64,000 nucleotides of DNA from Paucibacter sp. PLA-PC-4 (GTDB lineage Bacteria > Pseudomonadota > Gammaproteobacteria > Burkholderiales > Burkholderiaceae_C). Positions 35,910 to 44,330 of the stretch are shown here, piece by piece. The position numbers and the translations under genes are program-made. Location of the stretch: NCBI RefSeq assembly GCF_026241155.1, contig NZ_JAPFGP010000008.1, positions 219,395 through 283,394 on the forward strand, given 5' to 3'. Positions within the stretch are counted from its first letter, which is position 1; each line of letters starts with the position of its first letter. The notes under the pieces are model-generated. The model was not told where the DNA came from, ran no database searches, and worked only from the letters and a program-made list of their open reading frames with translations.

Positions 35910-37443
35910 CGGGATAGCGCTCGTAGATGTCGCGCAGCTCGGGCAGCCGCTCCAGCAGCAGGCTCACCAGCTTGGGATCGAACTGGCGGCCGGACTCGGC
36001 GCGCAGATAGTCGACGGCCTGCTCGAAGGGCCAGCGCTGCTTGTAGCAGCGGGTGCTGACCAGCGCATCCATCACATCGGCCAGCGCGACGATACGGCCG
36101 ACAATATTGATTTGCTCGCCGGCTAGGCCGCGCGGATAGCCCTGGCCGTCCCAGCGCTCATGGTGTTCGTGGGCGATCGTCGCCCCCAGCTGCAGGATGC
36201 GCTTGTCACTTTTGCTGAGCAGCTCGTAGCCGATGCGGGCATGGGTCTTCATCACCTCCCATTCCTCCTCGTCGAGTTTGCCCGGCTTGTTCAGGACCCG
36301 GTCCGGGATGCCGATCTTGCCGACATCGTGCAGCGGCGCGGCCTGGCGCAGAAACTCCACATCCGAAGCGGCCAGACCCACCGCGTCGCCCAGCAGCGCC
36401 GACAGCTCGGCGACGCGGCGTACATGCGAGCCGGTTTCCTTGGAGCGCTTCTCGACCGCCTCGCCGAGGATGAAGACGGTGGAGCGCTGTGTTTCCTGGA
36501 TCTCCTCGCGTAGCAGCAGGGTCTCGTAGGTGATCGCGACATTGGCGCAGAAGATCTCCAGCAGCTCGCGTGCCGTCTCGTCGACCGGTTCGGAAAACAC
36601 CATATAGAGTAGGCTCTCGTTGCCAGTACTGCTGCGGTAGTAGCCGACGAAATGGTGGTCGTCGAAATGGCTTTGCTGGGTGCTCAGCGCAAGATTCAGC
36701 GCTTCGCGCACCTCGACAGGCAGGGCGTCGAGTTCCTCCTCCACCAGCAGGCGCGAGTACTCGGCCGTGGCCGCCAGCACCTTGAGCCGACCCTCGACAT
36801 GTGAGGCCGCATAGGCCGACACCCGGCTGGCGCTGAAGCCCTGGGCATCCAGACCCAGCAGATGCGAGACCTGCTCCAGCACCGCTGAAGCGAAGCGGCG
36901 CAGGTTCTGCGAGTCGTAGACCTTGGTGATCGCATCGATCGAGCGGCGCAGCGCCTGGCGCGAGGCCTCGATGATCATGATGTCGCGGTAGCTGCGCAGC
37001 GCCGAGTAGAAGACTGTGATCAGCTTGCGCTTGGTCAGCTCGGTCTTTTCCTTGTAGTCGTTGATGTCATAGGTCTTGATGACATGTTCCTCGGGCGCCT
37101 GACCTGGCTGACCGGTGCGCAGCACGATGCGCACATGGTGGTTCTGCTGCACCTCTCGGATATGGCGGGCCAGATCCAGCCCGGCATGCTCGCTCTCCAT
37201 CACGACGTCGAGCAGGATCAGCGCAATGTCCTGGCGATGCGCCAGCAGCTCGCGCGCCTCGATGCCGCTGTAGGCATCGAGGAATTGCAGGCGCCGTCCG
37301 CCGAACTCGAAGTCCGCCATCACCAGTTGGGTGACTTCGTGGACCGCGGGGTCGTCGTCGACAATCATCACCACCCAGGGGTCCAGCGAGCGGCTGTTCT
37401 GCGGTGGCCCCGGCGTTTCGTCCGCAAATACCAAGTCCGTCAT
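35902..37443 (-). CDS. Response regulator with REC, DUF3369 and HD-GYP domains
   Basis: A 513-residue protein. REC domain at about residues 20-150 with phospho-acceptor Asp79 (ALILLDVVME) and an acidic pocket (VMIVDDDPAVHE). The middle is the DUF3369 region (SYRDIMIIEASRQALRRSID onward). The C-terminal HD-GYP domain starts near residue 330, with HDVGKIGIPD near 370 and HHERWDGQGYPRGL near 425. HD-GYP proteins hydrolyse cyclic di-GMP. The kinase gene overlaps it and is the likely phosphodonor. Divergent from a broken response-regulator remnant. Confidence 0.93.
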   Translation of the reverse strand: MTDLVFADETPGPPQNSRSLDPWVVMIVDDDPAVHEVTQLVMADFEFGGRRLQFLDAYSGIEARELLAHRQDIALILLDVVMESEHAGLDLARHIREVQQNHHVRIVLRTGQPGQAPEEHVIKTYDINDYKEKTELTKRKLITVFYSALRSYRDIMIIEASRQALRRSIDAITKVYDSQNLRRFASAVLEQVSHLLGLDAQGFSASRVSAYAASHVEGRLKVLAATAEYSRLLVEEELDALPVEVREALNLALSTQQSHFDDHHFVGYYRSSTGNESLLYMVFSEPVDETARELLEIFCANVAITYETLLLREEIQETQRSTVFILGEAVEKRSKETGSHVRRVAELSALLGDAVGLAASDVEFLRQAAPLHDVGKIGIPDRVLNKPGKLDEEEWEVMKTHARIGYELLSKSDKRILQLGATIAHEHHERWDGQGYPRGLAGEQINIVGRIVALADVMDALVSTRCYKQRWPFEQAVDYLRAESGRQFDPKLVSLLLERLPELRDIYERYPDA

Positions 37444-37528
37444 GGATGGCCTTTTGAGAGTCTGCGTTCAGGAGATTATGAGCATGGCTCGTTGACTTGG
37501 GCAGCAGAAAAATTAAGGTAATCCAGCG

Positions 37529-37939
37529 ATGACTGCGATTCTTGAACATGCCGACTTGTTGCGCGAGCTCGGCATCAATCTCGGCCTGCTAAGCCTGCTG
37601 GTGCTGGCCTACGCGCTGCTGGCGCCGGCCGGGCAGCCGCACGGGCGACGCTGGGACTGGCGGGAACTGGCTCAGGGCCTGCGGCTAGCGGCTGAGCTGC
37701 GGCCGGACCTGCTGCTGGACATGCGCCTGCCGGACATGGATGGCCTCTAGCTGCTGCGCCGACTGCATGCCGACCCGACCTGTGCTGGGCTGCGCGTGGT
37801 CGCGCTGTCGGCCAATGCGATGCCCGAGGAGGTGGCGCGGGCGCTTGCGGCCGGAGCCGAGGACTACTGGACCAAGCCGCTGCAGTTGGAGCGCTTTCGC
37901 GCTGAGCTGCAGCGCCTGCTGCTCAGGACTTCTGGCTGA
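37529..37939 (+). pseudogene. Chimeric signalling-protein remnant with internal stop
   Basis: The frame opens with an ATG and encodes a ~35-residue hydrophobic N-terminus (ELGINLGLLSLLVLAYALLA). It then passes abruptly into the second half of a REC domain: LRPDLLLDMRLPDMDGL with the phospho-acceptor Asp, a TAG stop at 37748-37750, then in the same frame LLRRLHADPTCAGLRVVALS, NAMPEEVARALAAG and the DYWTKPL lysine motif, ending at a TGA (37937-37939). The two halves are joined by an internal deletion, and the in-frame stop breaks it further. The last 17 bp overlap the cobT stop on the other strand. Confidence 0.75.
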
Positions 37940-38960
37940 CGCCGGCCGATTCGAAGCTGGCCATCTCGGCCAGGATGCGGCAGGCGGACTCCAGCAGCGG
38001 CCAGGCCAGCGCCGCGCCCGAGCCCTCACCCAGACGCATGCCCAGGTCGATCAAGGGCTCGGCCCCCAATGCGTCCAGCATCAGCCGGTGTCCGCTCTCA
38101 TTGGATGCATGGGCGAAAACACAGCGTTCCAGCACAGCCGGCTGCAGCTTGGCCGCCACCAGCACCGCCGCGCCGCAGATGAAACCGTCGACGACGATCA
38201 CGCGCCGCTCCAGCGCCGCCTGCAGCACCGCGCCTACCATCATTGCGATCTCGAAGCCGCCGAACGCCGCCAGCGCCGCCAGCGGCGTGGCCACTTCGCC
38301 GTGGCGCTGCAGCACCTGGCGCAGGATGTCGGTCTTGTGCTGCAGCTGCGCATCGTCAAGACCTGTCCCCCGGCCGGTGCAGTCGGCAATCGGCACGCCC
38401 TGCAGCCGCGCCAGCAGCAAGGCCGCCGCCGATGTGTTGCCTATGCCCATCTCGCCCAGCAGCAGCACATTGCCCGGCTGCTTGTGCAGGAGGTTCTTGC
38501 CGGCGGCAATCGCGGTGGCGCACTGGTCGGCGCTCATCGCGGGCCCCTGCAACGCATCGGCCGTGCCCGGCGCGATCTTGGCGATGATCAGGCCCTCGCG
38601 CGGCGCGAAGTCGTGGGCCACGCCGGCATCCACCACGCTCAGGGCCAGGCCGTGCTGGCGGGCCAGGACGCTGACCGCCGCGCCGCCGGCCAGGAAGTTC
38701 TCGACCATCTGCCAGCTCACATCGCTAGGATAGGCCGACACGCCGCGCGCCGCCAGGCCGTGGTCGCCGGCGAACACCATCAGCTGCGGCTCGCGCAGTT
38801 GCGGTGTCTCGCTGCCGAGGATCAAACCCAGGCGCAGCATCAGCGACTCCAGGCGGCCGAGGGCGCCCAGCGGCTTGGTCTTGGCGTCGATGCGGCGCTG
38901 CAATGCGGCGGCGAGGGCGGCGTTGTGCAGCGGGGCGATGGCGGGGATCAGGTCTTGCAT
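37923..38960 (-). CDS. cobT: Nicotinate-nucleotide-dimethylbenzimidazole phosphoribosyltransferase
   Basis: A 345-residue enzyme that makes alpha-ribazole-5'-phosphate from DMB and nicotinate mononucleotide. Motifs: [62 protein letters not shown], and [13 protein letters not shown] with the catalytic glutamate. ATG 38960 matches the family N-terminus ([11 protein letters not shown]). It overlaps the upstream cobalamin-binding gene by 13 bp. Its substrate DMB is the product of bluB in the same operon. It is the last intact gene of the riboswitch-controlled operon. Confidence 0.96.
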   Translation of the reverse strand: MQDLIPAIAPLHNAALAAALQRRIDAKTKPLGALGRLESLMLRLGLILGSETPQLREPQLMVFAGDHGLAARGVSAYPSDVSWQMVENFLAGGAAVSVLARQHGLALSVVDAGVAHDFAPREGLIIAKIAPGTADALQGPAMSADQCATAIAAGKNLLHKQPGNVLLLGEMGIGNTSAAALLLARLQGVPIADCTGRGTGLDDAQLQHKTDILRQVLQRHGEVATPLAALAAFGGFEIAMMVGAVLQAALERRVIVVDGFICGAAVLVAAKLQPAVLERCVFAHASNESGHRLMLDALGAEPLIDLGMRLGEGSGAALAWPLLESACRILAEMASFESAGVSQKS

Positions 38961-39745
38961 GCGAGGGCCTCGGCAGTGGTCTGAATGGCGGCCTGCAGTT
39001 GGCGGGCGCCGCGTTCGATGGCGGCCGGTCCTGGGGCCAGGATGTCGGCGGACTTGACTTCGACGAGCCGGGCGTTCAGCGCGGCAAAGCCAGGGCGGGC
39101 CAGGACCTTGTCGGGAACGAAGCGCTTGCCGCACCAGGAGCCCAGGATCAGCTGGGGTGCGGCAGCCAGCACCGTGCCGGCATCGACGATGCGTTCCCGC
39201 GCGAAACCGGCGCGCGAGCGTTCGGCGAACACGTCCTCGCCGCCGGCCAGAGCAATCAGCTCGCTGACCCAGCCGATGCCGCAGATCATGGGCTCGTCCC
39301 ATTCTTCAAAATACACGCGCGGCCGGCAGGGCAGTGCGGCCGCAGCGGCGGCGATCTCGTCCTGGCAGGCCTGCAACTGCCGGTTCAGCGTCAGTGCCTG
39401 CTGCGGGCGGTCGACCAGTTCGCCCAGGCGCAGCACCATGGCATGGATGCCGGCAATGCTGCGCTGGTCGAACCACAGCGTGGGCAGTCCGGCGCGCTCG
39501 CATTCATCAAGCAGCGGGCGCTGCAGGTCCGAGAAGCCGATCACCAGATCCGGCTGCACCGCCAGCAGGCGTTCGACCTTCATGCTGGAAAAACCGCTGA
39601 TCTTGGGCTTCTCGGCGCGCGCTGCGGGCGGGTGCACGGTGTAGCCGGAGATGCCGGCCACATGATCTTGGGCGCCGAGGCGGTACAGCACCTCCACGGC
39701 CTCGGTGGACAGGCAGGCGATGCGCTGAGGAATCGGGCCGTTCAT
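38948..39745 (-). CDS. Cobalamin-binding protein, BtuF-like, without signal peptide
   Basis: A 265-residue class III periplasmic-binding-protein fold: [52 protein letters not shown] and [19 protein letters not shown]. Unlike the BtuF at 52167-53078 it has no Sec signal, and the N-terminus [12 protein letters not shown] directly begins the domain, so it may act in the cytoplasm or be exported by other means. Its place between cobQ and cobT suggests binding of a corrinoid intermediate. Overlaps cobQ by 4 bp and cobT by 13 bp. Confidence 0.85.
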   Translation of the reverse strand: MNGPIPQRIACLSTEAVEVLYRLGAQDHVAGISGYTVHPPAARAEKPKISGFSSMKVERLLAVQPDLVIGFSDLQRPLLDECERAGLPTLWFDQRSIAGIHAMVLRLGELVDRPQQALTLNRQLQACQDEIAAAAAALPCRPRVYFEEWDEPMICGIGWVSELIALAGGEDVFAERSRAGFARERIVDAGTVLAAAPQLILGSWCGKRFVPDKVLARPGFAALNARLVEVKSADILAPGPAAIERGARQLQAAIQTTAEALACKT

Positions 39746-41190
39746 CGGATCAGTGCCATCAGCCGGCCCGGCTCGAAATGCGCGTCGAGATAGTCGGCCA
39801 GGCCCTCGAACACGCTGTCCAGGGTCGGCAGGTTGTGACCGAACAGCGCGGCAATGACGGCCGGCTGCTCGAACAGGCCGTGGGCATAGCAGCCCAGCAC
39901 CGAGCCTTGCTGCCAGCCTATGGCTTCGCCTGTGTCGCTGCGCACCGCCACGCGCGCCGTCGGCAGCGAGGGGTGCTGGGCCGTGCGGCCGTGGTGGATC
40001 TCGTAACCGTGGGCCTGAATGCCGCTGAGGGCCTGCCAGGACCCTTCGAGGCTTTCAAAGCGCAACTCGGCCGGGCGAAGCAGCTTCTCAAGCTCGAACT
40101 GGGTCACCAGCGGCAGCAGGCCCAGGCCTGGCGCATTGCCGTCCAGACCGTGCGGATCGATCAAGGCCTCGCCCAGCATCTGCAGGCCGCCGCAGATGCC
40201 CAGCAGCGGCTTGCCGGCTGCGGCGTGGCGGGCGATGGGGGCATCGAGCTGTTGTGCCCGCAGCCAGGCCAGATCGGCGGCCACGGCCTTGGAGCCTGGC
40301 AGGATGATCCAGTCGGCACCGGCCAGCTCGGCCGGCGTGCGGGCCCAGACCAGGCGCACGCCCGGCAGGCTGCGCAGCGGCTGGAACTCGTCGAGGTTGG
40401 ACAGCCGCGGATAGGCGACTACGGCGATGTGCAGACCTGACCCCGATGGGCGGTCGTCGTACACACCGTCCTCCTCGGGCAGGCCGTGCCCACGCCACAT
40501 CGGCAGCACGGCCACGGTAGGCACGCCGGTCAGCGCCTGCAGCTGCTCGGGCCCCGGCGCCAGCAGCGCGGCATCGCCGCGGAAGCGGTTCAGCACAAAG
40601 CCCTTGATCAGTGCGCGCTCGTTCGGCGGTAGCAGCTGATGGGTGCCGTACAGATGGGCAAAGGCGCCGCCGCGGTCGATATCGGTGACCAGCAAGCAGG
40701 CGGCCCTGGCCTCCAGCGCGGTGCGCATATTCACATAATCGCTGGCATGCAGATTGATCTCGGCCGGCGAGCCGGCGCCCTCGATCACGAGGACATCGTT
40801 TTCAGCCAGCAACTCGTGCAGTGCTGCCCTGGCGGTGGGCCAGATCTTCTCGCTGCGGCCGCGCCAGGGCATCGCGCCCAGCTCCGCACTCACCTCGCCC
40901 ATCAGTACCACCTGGCTGCGCGTGTCGGCCTCAGGTTTCAGGAGCACCGGGTTCATGCGCACCTCGGGCGTGCGGCGCGCGGCCAGGGCCTGGAAATACT
41001 GGGCGCTGCCGATCTCGCCCATGCGCCCGTTCAGGCCGGGCACGACCCGCGCGTTGTTGCTCATGTTCTGCGCCTTGTAGGGCGCCACCCTCAGCCCCTG
41101 GCGGGCATACCAGCGGCACAACGCGGTGGCCAGCCAGCTCTTGCCGGCGCCACTGGTCGTGCCCAAAACCATCACAGCCTTGGCTGTCAT
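39742..41190 (-). CDS. cobQ: Cobyric acid synthase
   Basis: A 482-residue glutamine-dependent amidotransferase that amidates four carboxylates (b, d, e, g) of adenosylcobyrinic acid a,c-diamide. The N-terminal synthetase domain begins MVLGTTSGAGKSWLATALC with its P-loop. The C-terminal GATase1 domain has the nucleophile in PLLGICGGLQMLGE and the histidine motif GYEIHHGRT. The ATGA overlaps with both neighbours place it firmly in the operon. Confidence 0.96.
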   Translation of the reverse strand: MTAKAVMVLGTTSGAGKSWLATALCRWYARQGLRVAPYKAQNMSNNARVVPGLNGRMGEIGSAQYFQALAARRTPEVRMNPVLLKPEADTRSQVVLMGEVSAELGAMPWRGRSEKIWPTARAALHELLAENDVLVIEGAGSPAEINLHASDYVNMRTALEARAACLLVTDIDRGGAFAHLYGTHQLLPPNERALIKGFVLNRFRGDAALLAPGPEQLQALTGVPTVAVLPMWRGHGLPEEDGVYDDRPSGSGLHIAVVAYPRLSNLDEFQPLRSLPGVRLVWARTPAELAGADWIILPGSKAVAADLAWLRAQQLDAPIARHAAAGKPLLGICGGLQMLGEALIDPHGLDGNAPGLGLLPLVTQFELEKLLRPAELRFESLEGSWQALSGIQAHGYEIHHGRTAQHPSLPTARVAVRSDTGEAIGWQQGSVLGCYAHGLFEQPAVIAALFGHNLPTLDSVFEGLADYLDAHFEPGRLMALIR

Positions 41191-42167
41191 TGCGTGATCA
41201 CTTTCTTCAATGCCAGCTGCGATTGTGGCGGCAGGGTCGCGACACGCACCCAGCCGGGCAGGCCAAAGGAGCTGGCGTCTCGCAGCTTGATGCCATGGGC
41301 GCGCAGGGCCTCGTGGTTGAGCGGCGCGGGGGGGCGGGCCAGCCAGAAGGGCGTGCAGCTCTCGCGCTGCTGCCAGCTTGATCGCATCAGCATCTCGCGC
41401 TGCTGCACGCTCCAGCGCCGCAGCTGGGCGCGCGAGTCGGCCAGCCAGGTCTGGATTTCGGGGCGGTGCAGCTGCATCAGCAAGACCTGGCCCTCTGCCG
41501 ACAGCACCCAGCTGGCCGCCAGCTCCTGCATGCGGTGGCGCAGAGCGTCGGCCTCGGGGGCGATCAGATAGGCGGCGCGCACGCCGGTGTGGCCCAGGGC
41601 CTTGTTGGGGCAGTGCAATGCCCAGCAGTTCGACGGCAGCTCCGGCGCTGTGCCGGCCAGGCGCAGCGGCTCGTAGGCGCGGTCCAGCACGGTGAGCGCG
41701 GCGCGCGCGGCGACGGCTGCGATCTGCGCGCTGGTCAGGCTCTCGCCGGTCGGGTTGCAGGGCTCGCAGATCCAGACCATGGCCGAGCCGCTGAGCTCTT
41801 GCAGCAGCTGCGTGACATCCGCATAGGAGCGCACGCGCAGGCCCAGCGCCTGGGCCGCCGCCGCATAGTCGCCAAAGCCGGGGGAGGGCACCCAGACTTC
41901 GCGCATCCCGTGCAGCAGCGCCGCCAGGCTCAGCCGGCGTATGGCCTCGGCGCCGCCGGAGGCCGGCAGTATGCGTTCGGGCGATACATCATGGGCGCGG
42001 CCTAGGTGCTCGCGCAGTGCAAGATATCGAGGATCCGGGTAGCGGCTCCGGTCGGCCGCTTGCAAGGCCGTGCTCAGCGATGCGGGCACCGGCAGCGGGT
42101 TCGCATTGGTCGAGAAGTCGTGCAGCAGGGTCGGGCCGCTGTCACTGCCGCCGTGGATGCTGCTCAT
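41187..42167 (-). CDS. cobC: L-threonine-O-3-phosphate decarboxylase
   Basis: A 326-residue fold-type I PLP enzyme resembling HisC. It makes (R)-1-amino-2-propanol phosphate for the corrin side chain. This gene is cobD in Salmonella and cobC in Pseudomonas naming. Motifs: LHDFSTNANPLPVP near the start, LPASGGAEAIRRL, CEPCNPTGESL and CPNKALGHTGVRAAYLI with the PLP lysine. ATG 42167 overlaps the cbiB stop by 4 bp. Longer upstream frame is antisense-like extension without homology. An adjoining cbiB supports the assignment. Confidence 0.9.
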   Translation of the reverse strand: MSSIHGGSDSGPTLLHDFSTNANPLPVPASLSTALQAADRSRYPDPRYLALREHLGRAHDVSPERILPASGGAEAIRRLSLAALLHGMREVWVPSPGFGDYAAAAQALGLRVRSYADVTQLLQELSGSAMVWICEPCNPTGESLTSAQIAAVAARAALTVLDRAYEPLRLAGTAPELPSNCWALHCPNKALGHTGVRAAYLIAPEADALRHRMQELAASWVLSAEGQVLLMQLHRPEIQTWLADSRAQLRRWSVQQREMLMRSSWQQRESCTPFWLARPPAPLNHEALRAHGIKLRDASSFGLPGWVRVATLPPQSQLALKKVITQ

Positions 42168-43102
42168 AGGGGCAACCTCAGGCTCAGGGCCGCGAAGGCA
42201 AGCAGGAGCGCACAGCCGAGCATCGCACGTCGGGCCAGGCCGGCTGCACGCCGCAGATCGGCGCCCTGCGGCGCAGCGCCGCCGTCGTTGAGGCTGTAGA
42301 CGCCCGGCTTGGCCAGGCGCAGATTCAAGCGCAGCGCCATCGCCGCCATCGGCCAGCCGCCATTGGGCGAGGGCGTGCGCGACGCCTCGCCGGCCAGACG
42401 CGGCAACAGCGCCGGGCGCAGACCCATCAGCGCCAGCGCGGTGATGCGGGCCGGAATCCAGCTCAACACATCGTCGGCGCGCGCGGCCCACTTGCCTGAC
42501 CACTCCCGATGATCGCGATAGCCCCACATGGCATCGGCGGTGTTGGCGAAACGATAGACCGCAGCGCCGGGGAGGCCCGCGATCACGAACCAGAACAGCG
42601 GAGCGACGACGGAGTCGTTGAGGTTCTCGGCCAGGGTCTCGATCGCGGCCTCGCGCACCTCGGCCGCACTGAGCGCGGCGGTGTCGCGGCTGACCAGGCG
42701 CGAGAGCCGGGCCCGCCCGGCTTGCAGCGATTCACCCAGCGCGCGCTCCACCGCCAGCACCTCGTCGACCAGCATGGCCCAGGCCAGCAGCGGCTTCAGC
42801 AGCAGGCCCAGCCCCAGCGCGCTGCCCAGCAGGGCCGGCCAGGAGGTCCAGGGCTGCAGCCCCTGCATCAGCGCGATCTCCAGCCCCAGCGCCATCACCG
42901 AGACGAGCAGTGCGCCCAGCAGCCAGACCAGCGCACCCCCGGTGAAGGCCTGGGCCGGTGGCATCGCAGCCAACCGCGCTCCGAAGGCATTGAGATAGTG
43001 GCCAATGCCCACCACGGGATGTGCCCAGGTCGGTGGCTCACCCAGCAGGCGATCCACCAGCAGTGCGATGAGCATGGCCAGGGGCAGGAGCAGCGAGATC
43101 AA
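42164..43102 (-). CDS. cbiB: Adenosylcobinamide-phosphate synthase (CbiB/CobD)
   Basis: A 312-residue inner-membrane protein that attaches aminopropanol (phosphate) to adenosylcobyric acid. Family signatures: ALLVDRLLGEPPTWAHPVVG, SRDTAALSAAEVREAAIETLAENLNDS (only partly quoted here as LAENLNDSVVAPLFW), VYRFANTADAMWGY and WPMAAMALRLNL. The likely start is TTG 43102, which overlaps the cobO stop (TTGA); a downstream ATG is possible. Follows cobO in the operon. Confidence 0.93.
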   Translation of the reverse strand: MISLLLPLAMLIALLVDRLLGEPPTWAHPVVGIGHYLNAFGARLAAMPPAQAFTGGALVWLLGALLVSVMALGLEIALMQGLQPWTSWPALLGSALGLGLLLKPLLAWAMLVDEVLAVERALGESLQAGRARLSRLVSRDTAALSAAEVREAAIETLAENLNDSVVAPLFWFVIAGLPGAAVYRFANTADAMWGYRDHREWSGKWAARADDVLSWIPARITALALMGLRPALLPRLAGEASRTPSPNGGWPMAAMALRLNLRLAKPGVYSLNDGGAAPQGADLRRAAGLARRAMLGCALLLAFAALSLRLPL

Positions 43103-43668
43103 TCTTCTATTCCGCGCTGGGCCGGCACGCCGGCCTTGAAGTGATGCTTGATCATGGCCATCTCTGTGACCGTGTCGGCCAAGTCGATCAGCTCCTGCGG
43201 CGCGCCGCGTCCGGTCAGCACCACATGCACATGGGCCGGCCGCTCCCGCAAAGCTTGCAGCACTGGCTCCAGCGCGACCCAGCCATAGCGCAGCGGATAC
43301 ATGATCTCGTCGAGCACGACCAGAAAGGTCTCGCCGGCGCGTATCGTCGCCTCGGCCTGCGCCCAACCATGGCGGGCCAGCTCGGCGCTGTGGTCCAGGT
43401 CCTTGCTCTTCCACGAAAAGCCGTCGCCCAGACCGACGATGGGCACGCCCAGCTGCTCGAATACACGGTGCTCGCCGAAGCGGGCGCTGGGCACTTTCAT
43501 GAACTGGTAGATCTTGACCGTCTTCCCGCGGCCATGCGCGCGCAGCGCCAGGCCGAAGGCGGCTGTGCTCTTGCCCTTGCCGGGACCGGTGTGCACGAGG
43601 ATCAAGCCGCGGCGCTCGGCCGTTGGAATGATGCGTTCGCGGTCGACCGGGGGCTTCTCAATTTCCAT
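43099..43668 (-). CDS. cobO: Cob(I)yrinic acid a,c-diamide adenosyltransferase
   Basis: A 189-residue BtuR/CobO-type adenosyltransferase. The ATP-binding P-loop is LILVHTGPGKGKSTAAFG, followed by IYQFMKVPSARFGE, VVLDEIMYPLRYGW and VVLTGRGAPQELIDLADTVTEM. It transfers the adenosyl group of ATP to Co(I) of corrinoids. ATG 43668 has GGAG eight bases upstream; a GTG at 43677 is a weaker alternative. Its 5' end overlaps the bluB stop by about 11 bp. Confidence 0.95.
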   Translation of the reverse strand: MEIEKPPVDRERIIPTAERRGLILVHTGPGKGKSTAAFGLALRAHGRGKTVKIYQFMKVPSARFGEHRVFEQLGVPIVGLGDGFSWKSKDLDHSAELARHGWAQAEATIRAGETFLVVLDEIMYPLRYGWVALEPVLQALRERPAHVHVVLTGRGAPQELIDLADTVTEMAMIKHHFKAGVPAQRGIED

Positions 43669-44326
43669 CTTGGTCACTCCAAAAATCGTTCATCAACAAC
43701 TCGTCCAGCGGCCGGCGCCGGCGCCAGTCTTCGAGCTCCAGCATCGGCGCCTCGTAAAAGCTGTCGACCGGTCCCAGGCACAGCAGGCCCAGGGGCTGCG
43801 CGCCCTCGGGCAGGCGCAGGAGCGCGGCCAGCTGGCGCGGCTCGAACATCGAGACCCAGCCCAGGCCCAGGTTTTCGGCGCGCGCGGCCAGCCAGAGGTT
43901 CTGCACCGCGCAGCCCAGCGAGGCGATGGCCATCTCACGCGGCATGCTGCGCCGGCCGAAGACGGTGCCGTCATCTGGCGGCAGTACGATGGCCAGCAGC
44001 TCGGCACATTCGCGCAGGCCCTCGACCTTCAGGCGCAGGAACTCGTCGCTGCGTGCGCCCAGCGCAGCCGCCGTGGCCTGGCGCTCGGCCTCGACCACGC
44101 TGACGATCTGGGCGCGCAAACCGGGGGCGCGGATGCGCAGCAGCCGCCAGGGCTGCATCAGCCCGACCGACGGCGCTTGGTGCATGGCCTCCAGCAGACG
44201 CTGCAGCTGATCTTCCGGTAGTAGCTGGCCCGGCTTGAAATGCCGGGTGTCGCGGCGCAGTGCGATGGCGCGGTAGACCGCGTCGCGCTCGGCTGGCTTG
44301 AACTGGTGCTGGGTGTCGTGCGTCAT
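43658..44326 (-). CDS. bluB: 5,6-Dimethylbenzimidazole synthase
   Basis: A 222-residue flavin-destructase of the nitroreductase fold that converts reduced FMN and oxygen to DMB, the lower ligand of B12. Signature regions are YRAIALRRDTRHFKPG, APSVGLMQPWRLLRI, and ENLGLGWVSMFEPRQLAALL. Its presence implies aerobic DMB synthesis and agrees with cobT further down the operon. Starts 4 bp after the cobN stop. Confidence 0.95.
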   Translation of the reverse strand: MTHDTQHQFKPAERDAVYRAIALRRDTRHFKPGQLLPEDQLQRLLEAMHQAPSVGLMQPWRLLRIRAPGLRAQIVSVVEAERQATAAALGARSDEFLRLKVEGLRECAELLAIVLPPDDGTVFGRRSMPREMAIASLGCAVQNLWLAARAENLGLGWVSMFEPRQLAALLRLPEGAQPLGLLCLGPVDSFYEAPMLELEDWRRRRPLDELLMNDFWSDQDGN

Positions 44327-44330
44327 GGCA

